Counted from the stretch's first letter, positions 17,796-26,850 are shown. The stretch: DNA of 64,000 nucleotides from Clostridium sp. AT4 (GCF_001517625.2 NZ_LN999828.1:1819960-1883959); one strand, 5' to 3'. Numbers and translations are program-made. Notes: generated from the letters alone by a model not told the origin.

Positions 17796-18755
17796 TCACA
17801 ATCCCGTGCGCTGCCAGCCGTTCAGCCGCTCCTGCACCGCATCAATCTTCCAGCCTTCGCCCACGCGCTTCATAAGAAAGCGGCGGTCAAAGTCGGTGGT
17901 TTTCTCTTTGGTGTAGATGTAGAGCTTGTTTTTGGTGATCTGCTCTGCGTCAAGGAATTCTTCCCCGTTGTAGGTGCCCTGGGCGCTGTACGAAAGGCCC
18001 AGGGGCCGGAAGCCCATACGGGGCTTTTCACTCACATACTTCTCCCAGATCGCCAGCAGGCGGGGTACAGCCTCGGCATCCTCAAACCCGGCCTGCTCCA
18101 TATACCGCTCCCATTCTGTCATCTCGGCAAAGAAAGCGGACAACACACTGCGGCATTCCTCCGCCGCCTGCTCATCCAGATGGACGGGCTTTTTGGCCTT
18201 TTCTCGCTGGAGCTGGGAGAAGTGTTCCATCTGCTCCTTGGTGAATTGCACATGGGCCACCGGCTCAATGCGGTTGTTGCCAGCGATGGCCAGCAGGCCA
18301 TTATAGGTAACGGCGGTATGGTCGATCTGGATATGGGAGAGCTTGGGGATGGAGGCCGCCTGGAGCAGACCGGCGTCGTCCAGCCCGGTCCGATTAAGGG
18401 TCAAAAGGTCCAGCTTGCTGCCGTGCAAGGCGGACAGGCCGCTGCCGTGAATGGCAGAATTGCCGTCCAACAGCAGATAGCGAAGTTTGGGCATGGGGTC
18501 AAAGATGGGGAAACAGGCGTCAGTGAGGGAGCCGTTCTCTACGCCGAAGTTAGCCATACTTTTATGTCCGGCAAAGGGTATAAGCAGTTCATCCGTCGCC
18601 GGATAATCTTTCACATGGAAGCCCACCAGGGTGTAACCGGCCAGCCGCTCCATGAGTTCCATAGTCAGTTCCGGAATTTCAAATTTCTTTTCTCCGTCCA
18701 AGGTCAGAACGCCGTTTTCCCAGTCCGCTGTCCGCGCCCGTTTTGGTAATTCCAT
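17796..18755 (-). CDS. LRR plus NTF2-like immunity protein
   Basis: 319 residues. Residues 80-170 have leucine-rich repeat character (LRYLLLDGNSAIHGSGLSAL, KLDLLTLNRTGLDDAGLLQA). The C-terminal 120 residues resemble the NTF2-fold immunity domain: a helical segment, LGLSYSAQGTYNGEEFLDAEQI, then RRFLMKRVGEGWKIDAVQERL. NTF2-fold immunity proteins are an established polymorphic-toxin partner class. ATG 18755 follows AAGGAGG. Confidence 0.75.
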   Translation of the reverse strand: MELPKRARTADWENGVLTLDGEKKFEIPELTMELMERLAGYTLVGFHVKDYPATDELLIPFAGHKSMANFGVENGSLTDACFPIFDPMPKLRYLLLDGNSAIHGSGLSALHGSKLDLLTLNRTGLDDAGLLQAASIPKLSHIQIDHTAVTYNGLLAIAGNNRIEPVAHVQFTKEQMEHFSQLQREKAKKPVHLDEQAAEECRSVLSAFFAEMTEWERYMEQAGFEDAEAVPRLLAIWEKYVSEKPRMGFRPLGLSYSAQGTYNGEEFLDAEQITKNKLYIYTKEKTTDFDRRFLMKRVGEGWKIDAVQERLNGWQRTGL

Positions 18756-18766
18756 GATGTACCTCC

Positions 18767-19723
18767 TTATTCCTGCTCCTTATAACTGGCTTCAATGTCA
18801 ATGAACCGCACATACACGGCGCAGACTTCGCCCTTGGCGTCGTAGCCGAAGTAGACGGGATAGTAACCGTCACCCCAGCCAGAGGAGAAGATGGGCAGGT
18901 TGCAGTCCGTGTCCGGCACTGTCCAGTTGAGCCAGTCTCCGTCGCTTCCCTGATATTTAGGGTGAGCTTTGGCATTTTCCTCCATCAAGTCGCAGAACAG
19001 GTCGTTGTAGGGGTCAATGTCCGGGGCCTCCTCCAGCCGCTTGGCCCAGTATGCCTTGAAGGCCGCCTGGGTCTGGATGTCCGCAATACACCCCATCCCG
19101 GCGTCTACGCCGAAACCGAAGTAGTCGTCATCTCCCAGCGCCGCGTCCAACTCCTCGTTGCCCACCATGCCCAGCTCATAGCGGACAGGTTTTTCCTGAG
19201 AAACCGCCACCTTGACGCAGGCGTAGCGGTCGCCGTATTGTTCGCTGGGCACCACGCAGATTTTCACGGGATAAGTTCCGGCGGGGATCGTTTGAAGGAA
19301 CGGCAGAGTGTCCTCCAACTCCACCAGTGGGTCACAGGCGAAGATCTGCCCGGTGGGGAAATGGACGGCGCCGATGTCCAGTACATCCACCGCCATGTTC
19401 CCAATCACTTTCTCTGTGAAATGGGCCTCCAAGTCATCTTTACAGGTCAGTTTGTTCTTGATTACTTCGTATTTGTTCAGCCATTCAGTTGTAGGCATAT
19501 CAGTTTCCTCCTGTTGATTCTGTTTCTTGATGTACACACTCTTTGAGCCGTCCCAATAGCAGTTCACACACCGACCATCATGAAAATGATGGGCACAATT
19601 CGGGTAGCCATAGAGAATATGGGCACATTCCGGGCATAGCCCCATCATCTGTGAGGAGCCTTTGAAAAACAGGCTGCCGCACTCATCACAAACGACCAGT
19701 TCTTTTTCTGCCATAGGGATCAC
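18767..19723 (-). CDS. DUF4241 protein with N-terminal zinc ribbon
   Basis: The first 60 residues carry paired cysteines (CDECG, CPEC, then CAHH and CVNC). From about 75 onward it is DUF4241: PTTEWLNKYEVIKNKL, FPTGQIFACDPLVELE, GTYPVKICVVPSEQYGDRYA, GVDAGMGCIAD. DUF4241 is a common secretion-immunity locus family without known activity. Two starts are possible: GTG 19723, whose GTGA overlaps the upstream stop, or ATG 19714; neither has a clear site. The zinc ribbon fused to DUF4241 is uncommon. Confidence 0.85.
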   Translation of the reverse strand: MIPMAEKELVVCDECGSLFFKGSSQMMGLCPECAHILYGYPNCAHHFHDGRCVNCYWDGSKSVYIKKQNQQEETDMPTTEWLNKYEVIKNKLTCKDDLEAHFTEKVIGNMAVDVLDIGAVHFPTGQIFACDPLVELEDTLPFLQTIPAGTYPVKICVVPSEQYGDRYACVKVAVSQEKPVRYELGMVGNEELDAALGDDDYFGFGVDAGMGCIADIQTQAAFKAYWAKRLEEAPDIDPYNDLFCDLMEENAKAHPKYQGSDGDWLNWTVPDTDCNLPIFSSGWGDGYYPVYFGYDAKGEVCAVYVRFIDIEASYKEQE

Positions 19724-20046
19724 CAGTCCCGTTCCCGGATGGCCTCCTCGGTGTCAATAGGGATATTGAACCACTCCAGAATGTAGGCCACAGTTGCCGC
19801 GATACATTCCCGTGCCACCGTTTCGATCTCGCTGTCGTGCTCGTCAAACTCCTCCTGGAGATCATTGATGCCGCAGACCGCCTCGTCCAGCGTCTCCTGC
19901 ACCACTTCGGTGTCGGTTTCGCCGCTCTCCAGCAGATCGATGACCTTCTGAAGTTCATCCTTTACCTTGTCCACCAGAAAAGTGGGATAGTAATTGTCCT
20001 GATACATCTCGTCCAGCAGTTTGTAATTGGGGTCAAATGCTTTCAT
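19720..20046 (-). CDS. DUF5713 family protein
   Basis: 108-codon frame opening MKAFDPNYKLLDEMYQDNYY at ATG 20046 with AGGAG upstream; the open frame to 20070 would overlap the previous stop. The pattern LLDEMYQDNYYPTFLVDKVKDELQKVIDLLE is that of DUF5713, a small all-helical acidic family found in immunity loci. It overlaps the next gene by GTGA. Confidence 0.8.
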   Translation of the reverse strand: MKAFDPNYKLLDEMYQDNYYPTFLVDKVKDELQKVIDLLESGETDTEVVQETLDEAVCGINDLQEEFDEHDSEIETVARECIAATVAYILEWFNIPIDTEEAIRERDW

Positions 20047-20062
20047 CGTGATTTCTCCTTTC

Positions 20063-20608
20063 TCATTCAAACATCAAACCGTATGATTCGGTCAGGCTTC
20101 CGTCGTCCTCGTGAAATATACACTGATACAGAGGCTCACGCTGGGTTGCTTTGCGGAACCGCTCCAGAACCGGAGCCAGCGGCTCACCGGCAGGGATGCC
20201 GAGGGCATCAGACACCCGTTGCAAGCTGTCCATATCCATATCTTCCAAGTTACAGTTGCGCTGTCTCTGTCCATACTCCTCCAGTGTTTTGGAATCTACA
20301 TACTGCTTTGTGTCACAGCAGTCGTGCCAGCAGATACAGCTCACAAGCAGGGAAAAGAGATCATCCATGCTCTCGGCGAGACGGCCTGCCTCCCCTTCGC
20401 TGCTGTAATATCCAATGGAGCCATCTTCCAACAGGTGGTATTCTCCGCCGGAGCCATCTCTGGCAAAGGCCATGCCGGGCAGGGAAAAGGTGCATCGGCC
20501 TTCTGGGTCATTCCGCGGGGATAACTCATCCAGCAGGAAGAAGTCAAACAGCGAATCAAATTCATCCGCCAAATCAGGGTTTTCATGCAGTATTTTCAAA
20601 TAATCCAT
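20063..20608 (-). CDS. Hypothetical protein (SMI1-like surroundings, 181 aa)
   Basis: Starts MDYLKILHENPDLADEFDSL at ATG 20608 with GGAGGG upstream (open frame to 20665 rejected). It has a beta-rich middle (GGEYHLLEDGSIGYYSSEGEAGRLAESMDDLFSLL) reminiscent of SMI1/KNR4 SUKH proteins, where a residue-sensing loop precedes a final helix. The resemblance is weak, so I leave it unnamed. Soluble and acidic. Confidence 0.7.
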   Translation of the reverse strand: MDYLKILHENPDLADEFDSLFDFFLLDELSPRNDPEGRCTFSLPGMAFARDGSGGEYHLLEDGSIGYYSSEGEAGRLAESMDDLFSLLVSCICWHDCCDTKQYVDSKTLEEYGQRQRNCNLEDMDMDSLQRVSDALGIPAGEPLAPVLERFRKATQREPLYQCIFHEDDGSLTESYGLMFE

Positions 20609-20625
20609 TGTCGTTTTCCCTCCGT

Positions 20626-21630
20626 TTACGGTTCTTGGGTCATTTTGCGCAGCTGTTCCAGCCACTGTGTTTCTTCGATCATCTCATCGTTTTGGTAAAA
20701 ATGGTCTTTATCGCGGGCCAGATGATCGGCAAGTAGAGCCGCGTCCACAGGAGTGCAGACTGTAAATCTGTCCCGATCCGCGCCCTTGATCTCTCGGTTG
20801 ATGTAGTACACCCGCTTGGCATCGCGGGAATACCAGTGCCCAAGTAGTTCCCAGGAAGTCAGCTCTGCTTTGGGAAGCTGTTTGCCGTAGGCATAGATCT
20901 GTTTCTCATCCCTGGCAAAATAGGTATCGCCCAACGAGCGGAAAGAGGAAACTTCCGCGCCCTTGATGATCTTCACCTTGCCATCCCCGTTGTGGAAGTA
21001 GACCTTCCGGCTGTCCTTTGCATAGCCCTGGGGCGCACCCGAATCGTTCTGGCCGTTGTCCAACACCTGGAAGGCTGCCAGCTCTGCATCTGGGATTCTC
21101 CCGCTGGTGGTGTAGACGGTTGTTTTGTCCATCTCATAGGCATAGTTTAACACCCGAAACGATGCCGGGTCTGCTCCACGAAGGCGAATCCCGCCGAGAA
21201 AGCAGGCCGTAGAAGATTTGCCCCAGTAACGCCAGCAGCAGAAGTCTTTGGGCGCAACACCTTTGAGTAGACCGTTTTCATATAGGCCGGAGAAATAGAC
21301 CGCTCCATCCCGAAGGAAAAATTCGTTGTCCACCGGCTCTGTGTTGGTGAGCGGTTGGAGCATTTCTCCGTGCTCGGCTGTGATGCTCAACTCGATCTCA
21401 TCGTCGCTGTAAACTAAGCAGAGTCCATGAGGAGCCTTTCTATCGAAATGCAGTTCAATGTCACAGTATTTGAGGATCAAAGGGTTCCCGTCGCTTCTCA
21501 TGGTGGAAACGGCATCGGGCTTGCCAAATACCTCCATGATCTCATCCTGTGACATTCCGAATTTCAGCGGTGAAATGTCCCACGGATTCTGCAATATTTG
21601 ATTGCGCCAAATCGTAAAGTCCTGTTTCAT
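20626..21630 (-). CDS. DKNYY-family protein
   Basis: 334 residues. From about 110 on there are repeated units in which a buried aromatic precedes D(K/R)-x-VY(Y/F): ARDEKQIYAYGKQLPKAEL, SRDAKRVYYINREIKGAD, ARDKDHFYQNDE. This is the DKNYY repeat, found in immunity and phage-associated loci. No signal peptide is seen. Its ATGA start overlaps the preceding gene's stop, so the two are coupled. Confidence 0.85.
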   Translation of the reverse strand: MKQDFTIWRNQILQNPWDISPLKFGMSQDEIMEVFGKPDAVSTMRSDGNPLILKYCDIELHFDRKAPHGLCLVYSDDEIELSITAEHGEMLQPLTNTEPVDNEFFLRDGAVYFSGLYENGLLKGVAPKDFCCWRYWGKSSTACFLGGIRLRGADPASFRVLNYAYEMDKTTVYTTSGRIPDAELAAFQVLDNGQNDSGAPQGYAKDSRKVYFHNGDGKVKIIKGAEVSSFRSLGDTYFARDEKQIYAYGKQLPKAELTSWELLGHWYSRDAKRVYYINREIKGADRDRFTVCTPVDAALLADHLARDKDHFYQNDEMIEETQWLEQLRKMTQEP

Positions 21631-22181
21631 AGTTTTCCGTCCAGTGCCTCCACAGTTTTCATGGCAGCGGAATCAAATTTACACTGCCGTAGTTCCCGTT
21701 CAATCAGGGCAAACACATCTGGAAAGCACTCAATCTCATCCTGGTACTCATATTTCGCATACAGTTTCCCATACTCCGAGATCCAAACCTCTGCCGGGTA
21801 GTAGTAGCCGATGTGACCGATGGGCTGGCACTTCTGACCAGCAGCCTGCTCGATCTCCGCCAGCTCACAGCCGGACATATCCCGGAAATAGGCGTCCTCC
21901 AAATGGTTTTTGATCCCATTGACCAGGTAAGGGAACAAAGCAAACTCAAAGTCAGCCGCCCATTTCAACTTTTTCTGCGCCAAGTACCACTCGCAGCACA
22001 GGCCGAAATACTTGCGGTAAAATCGTTGGGTGGTTTTCATCATCGGGACGCCATGATCGGCGTAATACTTCTCCGCAATGGAAATATCCACACTGCGGCC
22101 TTCGTACCATCCGGCGTACTCCATCAGCTGCTTAACCTTGCTGCCCAGATCGCCAGAGATAGGGATGCGTTCTTTGATCAT
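21627..22181 (-). CDS. SUKH-3 immunity-type protein
   Basis: 184 residues. The opening KQLMEYAGWYEGRSVDI, a helix ending in AGW-x-x-GR-x-VD, is the SUKH-3 family hallmark, followed by FYRKYFGL and a C-terminal GHIGYYYPAEVWISEYGKLYA strand pair. SUKH superfamily proteins are established immunity proteins against polymorphic nuclease toxins. ATG 22181 follows AGGAGG. Confidence 0.85.
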   Translation of the reverse strand: MIKERIPISGDLGSKVKQLMEYAGWYEGRSVDISIAEKYYADHGVPMMKTTQRFYRKYFGLCCEWYLAQKKLKWAADFEFALFPYLVNGIKNHLEDAYFRDMSGCELAEIEQAAGQKCQPIGHIGYYYPAEVWISEYGKLYAKYEYQDEIECFPDVFALIERELRQCKFDSAAMKTVEALDGKL

Positions 22182-22203
22182 GGTAGTATCCTCCTGTTTT
22201 TCG

Positions 22204-22803
22204 TCACCACAGCCGGTCGATCTGGGTATATATCTTATTCGGTTCTCTGTCCGTAAAACTGGTCAATGCGTCGGTGAGTTCTGCAAGCGGCATCACATTC
22301 AAAATGTCCAGCACATAATACCAGATCCCAGTGTCCCAGTCTCGGAACCGCCCATTGCAGACAGCTCGACCATAATCACCAGGAATCAAATCCAATGCCA
22401 GCTCATTGAGGGGCTGTTTTTGCCCGCTCTTATCATAGGTATATCGCTCCGGCATCGCACCAATATGCCAATCATAGCGGTAACGCACCTGGATTCCGGA
22501 CTCCTGCTGAATCAGTTCAAAAGGGTAAAACCGCATTGTGCCATTCGGCTTCCATTCCATCAGCCTGCGACAGTCCCTACCGATCCGAAATCCATCGGGC
22601 CTCTGTACGATAGATGCAAAGTGAGTAGGTAGGCCAAAGGAATAATAAGAGAAGAAGTCTTTAGGCAGCCGCATCGCTCTGGGATACTGGTTTCGTTGTG
22701 CGGCGGCGTTTCCGCCCCGACAGTCTTTATACCATTGCAGGCGGATCTGCTGGATCAGAAGCGTGGGAAGATATTTTTCTCTTTTTCGTTCCTCAGCTCT
22801 CAT
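22204..22803 (-). CDS. Hypothetical protein (199 aa)
   Basis: I do not recognise it. N-terminal 40 residues are basic and helical (KREKYLPTLLIQQIRLQWYKDCR). The central part is beta-rich with RFYPFELIQQESGIQVRYRYDWHIG. No membrane segment. Starts at ATG 22803, overlapping the end of the DUF2004 gene by about 11 bases; the AGGAG site is a little far (14 bases), so initiation may rely on coupling. Confidence 0.65.
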   Translation of the reverse strand: MRAEERKREKYLPTLLIQQIRLQWYKDCRGGNAAAQRNQYPRAMRLPKDFFSYYSFGLPTHFASIVQRPDGFRIGRDCRRLMEWKPNGTMRFYPFELIQQESGIQVRYRYDWHIGAMPERYTYDKSGQKQPLNELALDLIPGDYGRAVCNGRFRDWDTGIWYYVLDILNVMPLAELTDALTSFTDREPNKIYTQIDRLW

Positions 22804-23299
22804 GTGTGATACAGAAAATCTCCTTCTTCAAATCAAAGTAGATCACCATCAGTTCGTCGGTAATCTCCGGGTTAAAGGACAGATCCAGAATGAAAACTTG
22901 CTGGTTCATCTCGCTATCCACCAGGCTGCCAAACCGCTTGAGCCGCAAAAAGTCCACCATCTCAGTAAAGGACAGCTTGGATGAGTCGGTTCCCGGAAAA
23001 AGATCAGCCGCAATATCAGGGCCTACCTCGTCTCGGTGGAACTCCATGAAAAATGTCACAACGCTATAGTAGCGGCTGTCCTCGTCCGCCAGCGCCGCTT
23101 TGATGGTGGCTTTGGCCTTTTCTGCCAGTTTTTCCGCCTCATCCAGCATTTCTCCCACCGCATCCATAGCGGCAGGATCAGCAGTCAGTTCTTCCTCTAC
23201 ATCGAAAAGAAAGGGCAGTCCAGTGTCCTCGGGAAAGGTGAAGATCTCCTCGCCGGGCGTATATGGTAAATCAATGCGTTTACAGTTCAGTTTCATCAT
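22793..23299 (-). CDS. DUF2004 family protein
   Basis: 168 residues from ATG 23299, seven bases after GGAGGA. The pattern of an N-terminal beta-rich part, PFLFDVEEELTADPAAMDAVGEML helix, and C-terminal DELMVIYFDLKKEIF, matches DUF2004, a soluble family seen in immunity arrays. Function unknown. Confidence 0.75.
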   Translation of the reverse strand: MMKLNCKRIDLPYTPGEEIFTFPEDTGLPFLFDVEEELTADPAAMDAVGEMLDEAEKLAEKAKATIKAALADEDSRYYSVVTFFMEFHRDEVGPDIAADLFPGTDSSKLSFTEMVDFLRLKRFGSLVDSEMNQQVFILDLSFNPEITDELMVIYFDLKKEIFCITHES

Positions 23300-23309
23300 G
23301 GTATCCTCC

Positions 23310-23369
23310 TTACCCCTCAATGCAGGCAGCTTTGAGATGGGTGATGTAAGTTCTGTTTTCTTCTGTCAT
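23310..23369 (-). CDS. Possible 19-residue leader or remnant ORF
   Basis: ATG 23369 preceded by GGAG at a spacing of about seven bases, 20 codons including stop, in the gap between ankyrin and DUF2004 genes. The peptide (MTEENRTYITHLKAACIEG) has the look of the N-terminus of a larger gene, so it is either a remnant or a short coupling ORF. Weak call. Confidence 0.3.
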   Translation of the reverse strand: MTEENRTYITHLKAACIEG

Positions 23370-23380
23370 AGCTTTACTCC

Positions 23381-24460
23381 TTATTCCTCAAACTCGCCCT
23401 CGATCATTCCGTTCAAATACCGGCCAGGGTCTGCGATGAAGTCGTCCCATTTGGCCAGAGGGTGAAATTCCTCATGCTCGATGTCCAGATACCACAGTTT
23501 CTTGTCCCTGGGGCTCCACAGCAGCAGATAGTCGCTGTAATTGTCCATGGCCGCCATAAGGGAGAGCAGCTTTTTCCGTTTCCAGGTCATCTCCTGCACA
23601 TCCATGAAGGAGTAGAGCTCCGCCCACTTCACCCACTCCTGCTCCGGGAACTCCAGCCGCAGGGGACCGGTTTTCAAGTATTCCACCAACTTGACGGGTA
23701 GCTTGTAGGGCATGAGCTGCCGGACCTTTTCTTGTTCGTTGTGCCATTCTTCCGGTTCCAGGGCTTTTAAGTAGTCGGCCAACTCCTGATTTTTGTCCTG
23801 CATCGCCATGGTGTAAGGTCGGTCGCCGTATTTGTCAGCAATGGTGATGTCGGCTCCTTGCTCAATGAGCCAGCGCACCATGGGGAGATTTTTGTGTCGG
23901 ACAGCTTCAGTGACAGCGGTGGAGGCGTTCGGAAACACCATGTCCGGCTTGTGGTAATTGATGTCTGCCCCTTTTTCCAGAAACAGTCGGGCAAGTTTGG
24001 TATTGCCTTCGGACACAGCGGCCCGGAATGCTTCGCCGCCAAACTTGTCCACTGTGATCCCGGCTTGCTCCAGTACCTGGATATTCTCCGGGCGCTTGCC
24101 CCAGCGCACTTCCTGGAAGGCCCGCTCTTTCTGCTTCGGGCTGAGTTTTGCGGCCTGTCCAGCAAAGAGCGCCACTACCTCTGACCCACAACAGCGGGCA
24201 GCGGTGAGCAGTAGGGACTGTTCCTCTGCCAGACCGGGATCAGCTCCATGCTCCAGTAGGAAGTGAATCATGGGCACATCATTCCGAAAAACCGCAATCT
24301 CCAATGGCATCAGCTTGATGTATTCGCTAAGCTGGATGGGAACATCTAAATCCAGACCGCCTTGGAGCAGCGCCTCCAGCTTGGGAGTGTCATGGTCACA
24401 GATGGCGGCAGCCGTTTCCGGGAGGGTTTCCCAGCGGCCAATATATGCAATTTGGTACAT
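23381..24460 (-). CDS. Ankyrin-repeat protein (359 aa)
   Basis: Ankyrin units are clear between about 30 and 240: LEIAVFRNDVPMIHFLLEHGADPG, FRAAVSEGNTKLARLFLEKGADIN, VTEAVRHKNLPMVRWLIEQGADIT. The C-terminal 120 residues are not repetitive and include LLLWSPRDKKLWYLDIEHEEF, a beta-rich piece common in immunity proteins. Soluble scaffold protein, possible toxin-binding partner. ATG 24460 has a usable AGG site. Confidence 0.85.
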   Translation of the reverse strand: MYQIAYIGRWETLPETAAAICDHDTPKLEALLQGGLDLDVPIQLSEYIKLMPLEIAVFRNDVPMIHFLLEHGADPGLAEEQSLLLTAARCCGSEVVALFAGQAAKLSPKQKERAFQEVRWGKRPENIQVLEQAGITVDKFGGEAFRAAVSEGNTKLARLFLEKGADINYHKPDMVFPNASTAVTEAVRHKNLPMVRWLIEQGADITIADKYGDRPYTMAMQDKNQELADYLKALEPEEWHNEQEKVRQLMPYKLPVKLVEYLKTGPLRLEFPEQEWVKWAELYSFMDVQEMTWKRKKLLSLMAAMDNYSDYLLLWSPRDKKLWYLDIEHEEFHPLAKWDDFIADPGRYLNGMIEGEFEE

Positions 24461-24467
24461 AAGGCAC

Positions 24468-24809
24468 CTACTTTCGTTGTTGTTTTACTTGATAGGGTAT
24501 CGTCCGGCCCAGCACCCGGCCCTTACCAACGGCATTGGCTCCCTCATAGATTAAGAACTCCGCATTGTTTTCCAGCGGAGCATAGTCAATGGTATCTGGA
24601 TAGAGGGGCTGGGCATTTCCCAAGGCTGGGGTATCGAATGTACACTTGCTTCCGTCCAGAAAGCAGACACCCAGATATTTCGTAGTTCCTGTGACCACAA
24701 AATGGGGACAATACTTTCCGCTGACCAGGCTGGGGGGAGTCTTTCGCTTGCCGCTCCAGAAGATGACCTCCACATGGAGCACCGCCCGGTTTTCATCTGT
24801 CCCAATCAT
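24468..24809 (-). CDS. Small beta-barrel-like protein (113 aa)
   Basis: Begins AVLHVEVIFWSGKRKTPPSL then GKYCPHFVVTGTTKYLGVCF, which recalls the small beta-barrel found at the C-terminus of translation factors of the EF-Tu type. I have seen similar stand-alone proteins in immunity loci; assignment is low. ATG 24809 follows AGGAGG, itself overlapping the stop of the preceding gene. Confidence 0.7.
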   Translation of the reverse strand: MIGTDENRAVLHVEVIFWSGKRKTPPSLVSGKYCPHFVVTGTTKYLGVCFLDGSKCTFDTPALGNAQPLYPDTIDYAPLENNAEFLIYEGANAVGKGRVLGRTIPYQVKQQRK

Positions 24810-24821
24810 GCCGCATTCCTC

Positions 24822-25409
24822 CTATCCCACAATGGTGGTTTCCTTGACGACCAGATTGTCATAATCCATGGCGAGCAGCTTTTTGGCGGCCTGTGGGGTA
24901 CACATGAACCAAGTGCTCACACCCCAAAAGTCCATCCTTGTGACGGTGAAGAAATCAGTTTGAGCAGAAGCAGGTTCTCTTGCATCAATATAGTAGTCGG
25001 AGTAGAGATACACCAGATCCACCTCCCGCTCCGGCAGCCACTTGGCCCGACGCGCACGCGGTTTGCCGTTTTTCAGAGTCTTTTCCCTGGGGTTCTCAAA
25101 CCACGCCAGTTCCTTGATTTTCAGGCCAGTGAAAGTATCCATCAGCCACTGGGCAATCTCTCTGTGAGTAAACACCCCACAGTTACAGGAGCTCATTAAC
25201 CATGTCTGTATAAAGTCACCCACCTTGCTGCCGGGAGCAGGTGGCCCGTAGACGCTCTCATCCGCCCACATAACCTCCATTTTCTCGCACTGATCCGGCC
25301 AGGGACAGGGGCGCTTGTCGCCATAGCGGTACATGATATTCACATAGCCATAGTCTTCGCCAGTTCGGTCATGACCGACGGCTTCAATTTTATAAGCAGT
25401 TAAGGACAT
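24822..25409 (-). CDS. Hypothetical protein (195 aa)
   Basis: Starts MSLTAYKIEAVGHDRTGEDY at ATG 25409 with GGAGGTGG ten bases before. Cysteine-containing SSCNCGVFTHREIAQWLMDTFTG and VDLVYLYSDYYIDAREPA stand out. Soluble, family not recognised. Overlaps the upstream frame by ten bases. Confidence 0.7.
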   Translation of the reverse strand: MSLTAYKIEAVGHDRTGEDYGYVNIMYRYGDKRPCPWPDQCEKMEVMWADESVYGPPAPGSKVGDFIQTWLMSSCNCGVFTHREIAQWLMDTFTGLKIKELAWFENPREKTLKNGKPRARRAKWLPEREVDLVYLYSDYYIDAREPASAQTDFFTVTRMDFWGVSTWFMCTPQAAKKLLAMDYDNLVVKETTIVG

Positions 25410-25795
25410 TGCAATTCCACCTCCTGAGCCAGTATAAATCCACACAGCCCAAGGGAAGAGTCAATGACAAATACCCGGATGTGCTCCTGTTCTATGCGCT
25501 TCCTTAGTTCCTTGATACCGCAACAGGCGGGAAAGCCGTAAGAGATGGTACCGCCCAGCAGATCTTTGTACTGTTCAAAAAAATCGTCCACGGTAATCTC
25601 ATCCATGCCAAAGAGGATATTTTCCTGGATCACATTCTCAAACCAGTGGGCCAGCAGGCCGGTAAAGTGAACGGATACTTTCTCTCCGGCCTCAGTCTGG
25701 GTATCCATGTGTAGGGTGTGGGCTTCAAAGTCAGCGCAGTAGCGCAGGACTCGGTTGTCGTGCAGATTGTCAAAGGATTGAATTACCATACTCAT
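25400..25795 (-). CDS. Hypothetical protein (131 aa)
   Basis: Residues 1-131 with DNLHDNRVLRYCADFEAHTL near the start and HFTGLLAHWFENVIQENILF in the middle, a pattern shared by small immunity-type beta/alpha proteins. Its ATGA start overlaps the preceding stop, indicating coupling. No recognised domain. Confidence 0.7.
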   Translation of the reverse strand: MSMVIQSFDNLHDNRVLRYCADFEAHTLHMDTQTEAGEKVSVHFTGLLAHWFENVIQENILFGMDEITVDDFFEQYKDLLGGTISYGFPACCGIKELRKRIEQEHIRVFVIDSSLGLCGFILAQEVELQCP

Positions 25796-26334
25796 GCCAA
25801 TTCCGCGTCCAAAATCTGGACGGGTTTTCCTTTCTCGTTCAAATAGTAAAGGGCGATATAGTCAATGCCGTCCCGCTTGACCTGTTCCCAGGGCATACGC
25901 TCGCCGTTGATCAGCTCCACAGTATCCGCTTCATCCGGTTCAAAGTCCTCTTTTTCGTCCTCGTAGTCCACGCTGTACCCCAGTTCCAGCACCAGCTTGG
26001 AGGCGGGAATCTCATACCGCTTGAGGGGACGATCCTTCAGTTCGGCTGGATCATGTTCATCGCAAAACATATTGTCGTAGCCATGCCGCCCACCGTCAAA
26101 GATGACGAACTCCTCGCCGCTCTCTGGGTCGCGGGCTGCCACCAGTCTGGGGGACTCATCGCTATCTACAATATAGGATTGGGGTTCTCCCTTCACCGTG
26201 AGCAAATCTCCGTAATACCAAACCTCCAGCAGTTCACTGCCAGTGATAGAACAGAGTGTCACAGTGGTCAGACGCTTCTCTGCCCATTCTTTCACATGAT
26301 TTTCCAGCCAAGTGGGATATTTCTCGGTCATCAT
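25792..26334 (-). CDS. Hypothetical acidic protein (180 aa)
   Basis: ATG 26334 follows AGGAGGAGG. The protein opens with a helix (WLENHVKEWAEKRLTTVTLC), then a beta-rich core with ESGEEFVIFDGGRHGYDNMFCDEHD, and an acidic C-terminal stretch. Family not recognised; fits the small soluble immunity profile. It is second in the transcription order of the array. Confidence 0.7.
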   Translation of the reverse strand: MMTEKYPTWLENHVKEWAEKRLTTVTLCSITGSELLEVWYYGDLLTVKGEPQSYIVDSDESPRLVAARDPESGEEFVIFDGGRHGYDNMFCDEHDPAELKDRPLKRYEIPASKLVLELGYSVDYEDEKEDFEPDEADTVELINGERMPWEQVKRDGIDYIALYYLNEKGKPVQILDAELA

Positions 26335-26347
26335 AGCTATCCTCCTC

Positions 26348-26584
26348 CTATTTCTTCAATTTCAACACAAATCCCCAGATACTCACCACAATCAATAGGA
26401 CACTCAGCAAGAAGAATATCGCCCGCCGGTATCCCCTGCTATGGCGGTAAGCATCCGACGTACCTGTAGGATCGCAGAGCCAGTTCCAGTTACGGATTGC
26501 TCCAGCCAAAAGTATCACACCCGTAAATATCGAAGCAATGTACCAATGCTCTTGTAAAAAAGTCATTATCTTCTCATGATCCAT
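26348..26584 (-). CDS. Small two-helix membrane protein, Imm17-like
   Basis: 78 residues from ATG 26584, preceded by GGGGGGAG. Two hydrophobic segments (IASIFTGVILLAGAI and RRAIFFLLSVLLIVVSIWGF) flank a short loop with WNWLCDPTG, the W-x-W-x-x-x-P arrangement of Imm17-type membrane immunity proteins. First gene of the array, about 260 nt downstream of the predicted promoter. Confidence 0.7.
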   Translation of the reverse strand: MDHEKIMTFLQEHWYIASIFTGVILLAGAIRNWNWLCDPTGTSDAYRHSRGYRRAIFFLLSVLLIVVSIWGFVLKLKK

Positions 26585-26850
26585 TTCGCTCCCCCCTTTA
26601 TGAAAACATCTCAAAGCATGCTTCTTTTCTTTGATATAACAAAAAAGCCTCATTCCACACCGTCATTATAAATAACAACAGCTTGGTACAAGGCATAAAA
26701 AGACCGCAAGAGGAAATCCCCATCCAAGATTAGATATGGCTTCTTCTACAGACACTATTCGCTTTTTATATCTATTATAAACAATTGGGGGCTGTTTCCA
26801 TGACTGATCCATGGGCAAAACCTCTCTTATATGTGTATTTTGGTTTTCTA
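26585..26850 (-). other. Long 5' leader of the immunity array
   Basis: About 260 bases between the predicted promoter and the first gene. I see no ORF with a ribosome-binding site. A second possible promoter lies inside it: TATAAT at 26665-26670 with TTGTAC 15 bp upstream. Confidence 0.4.
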
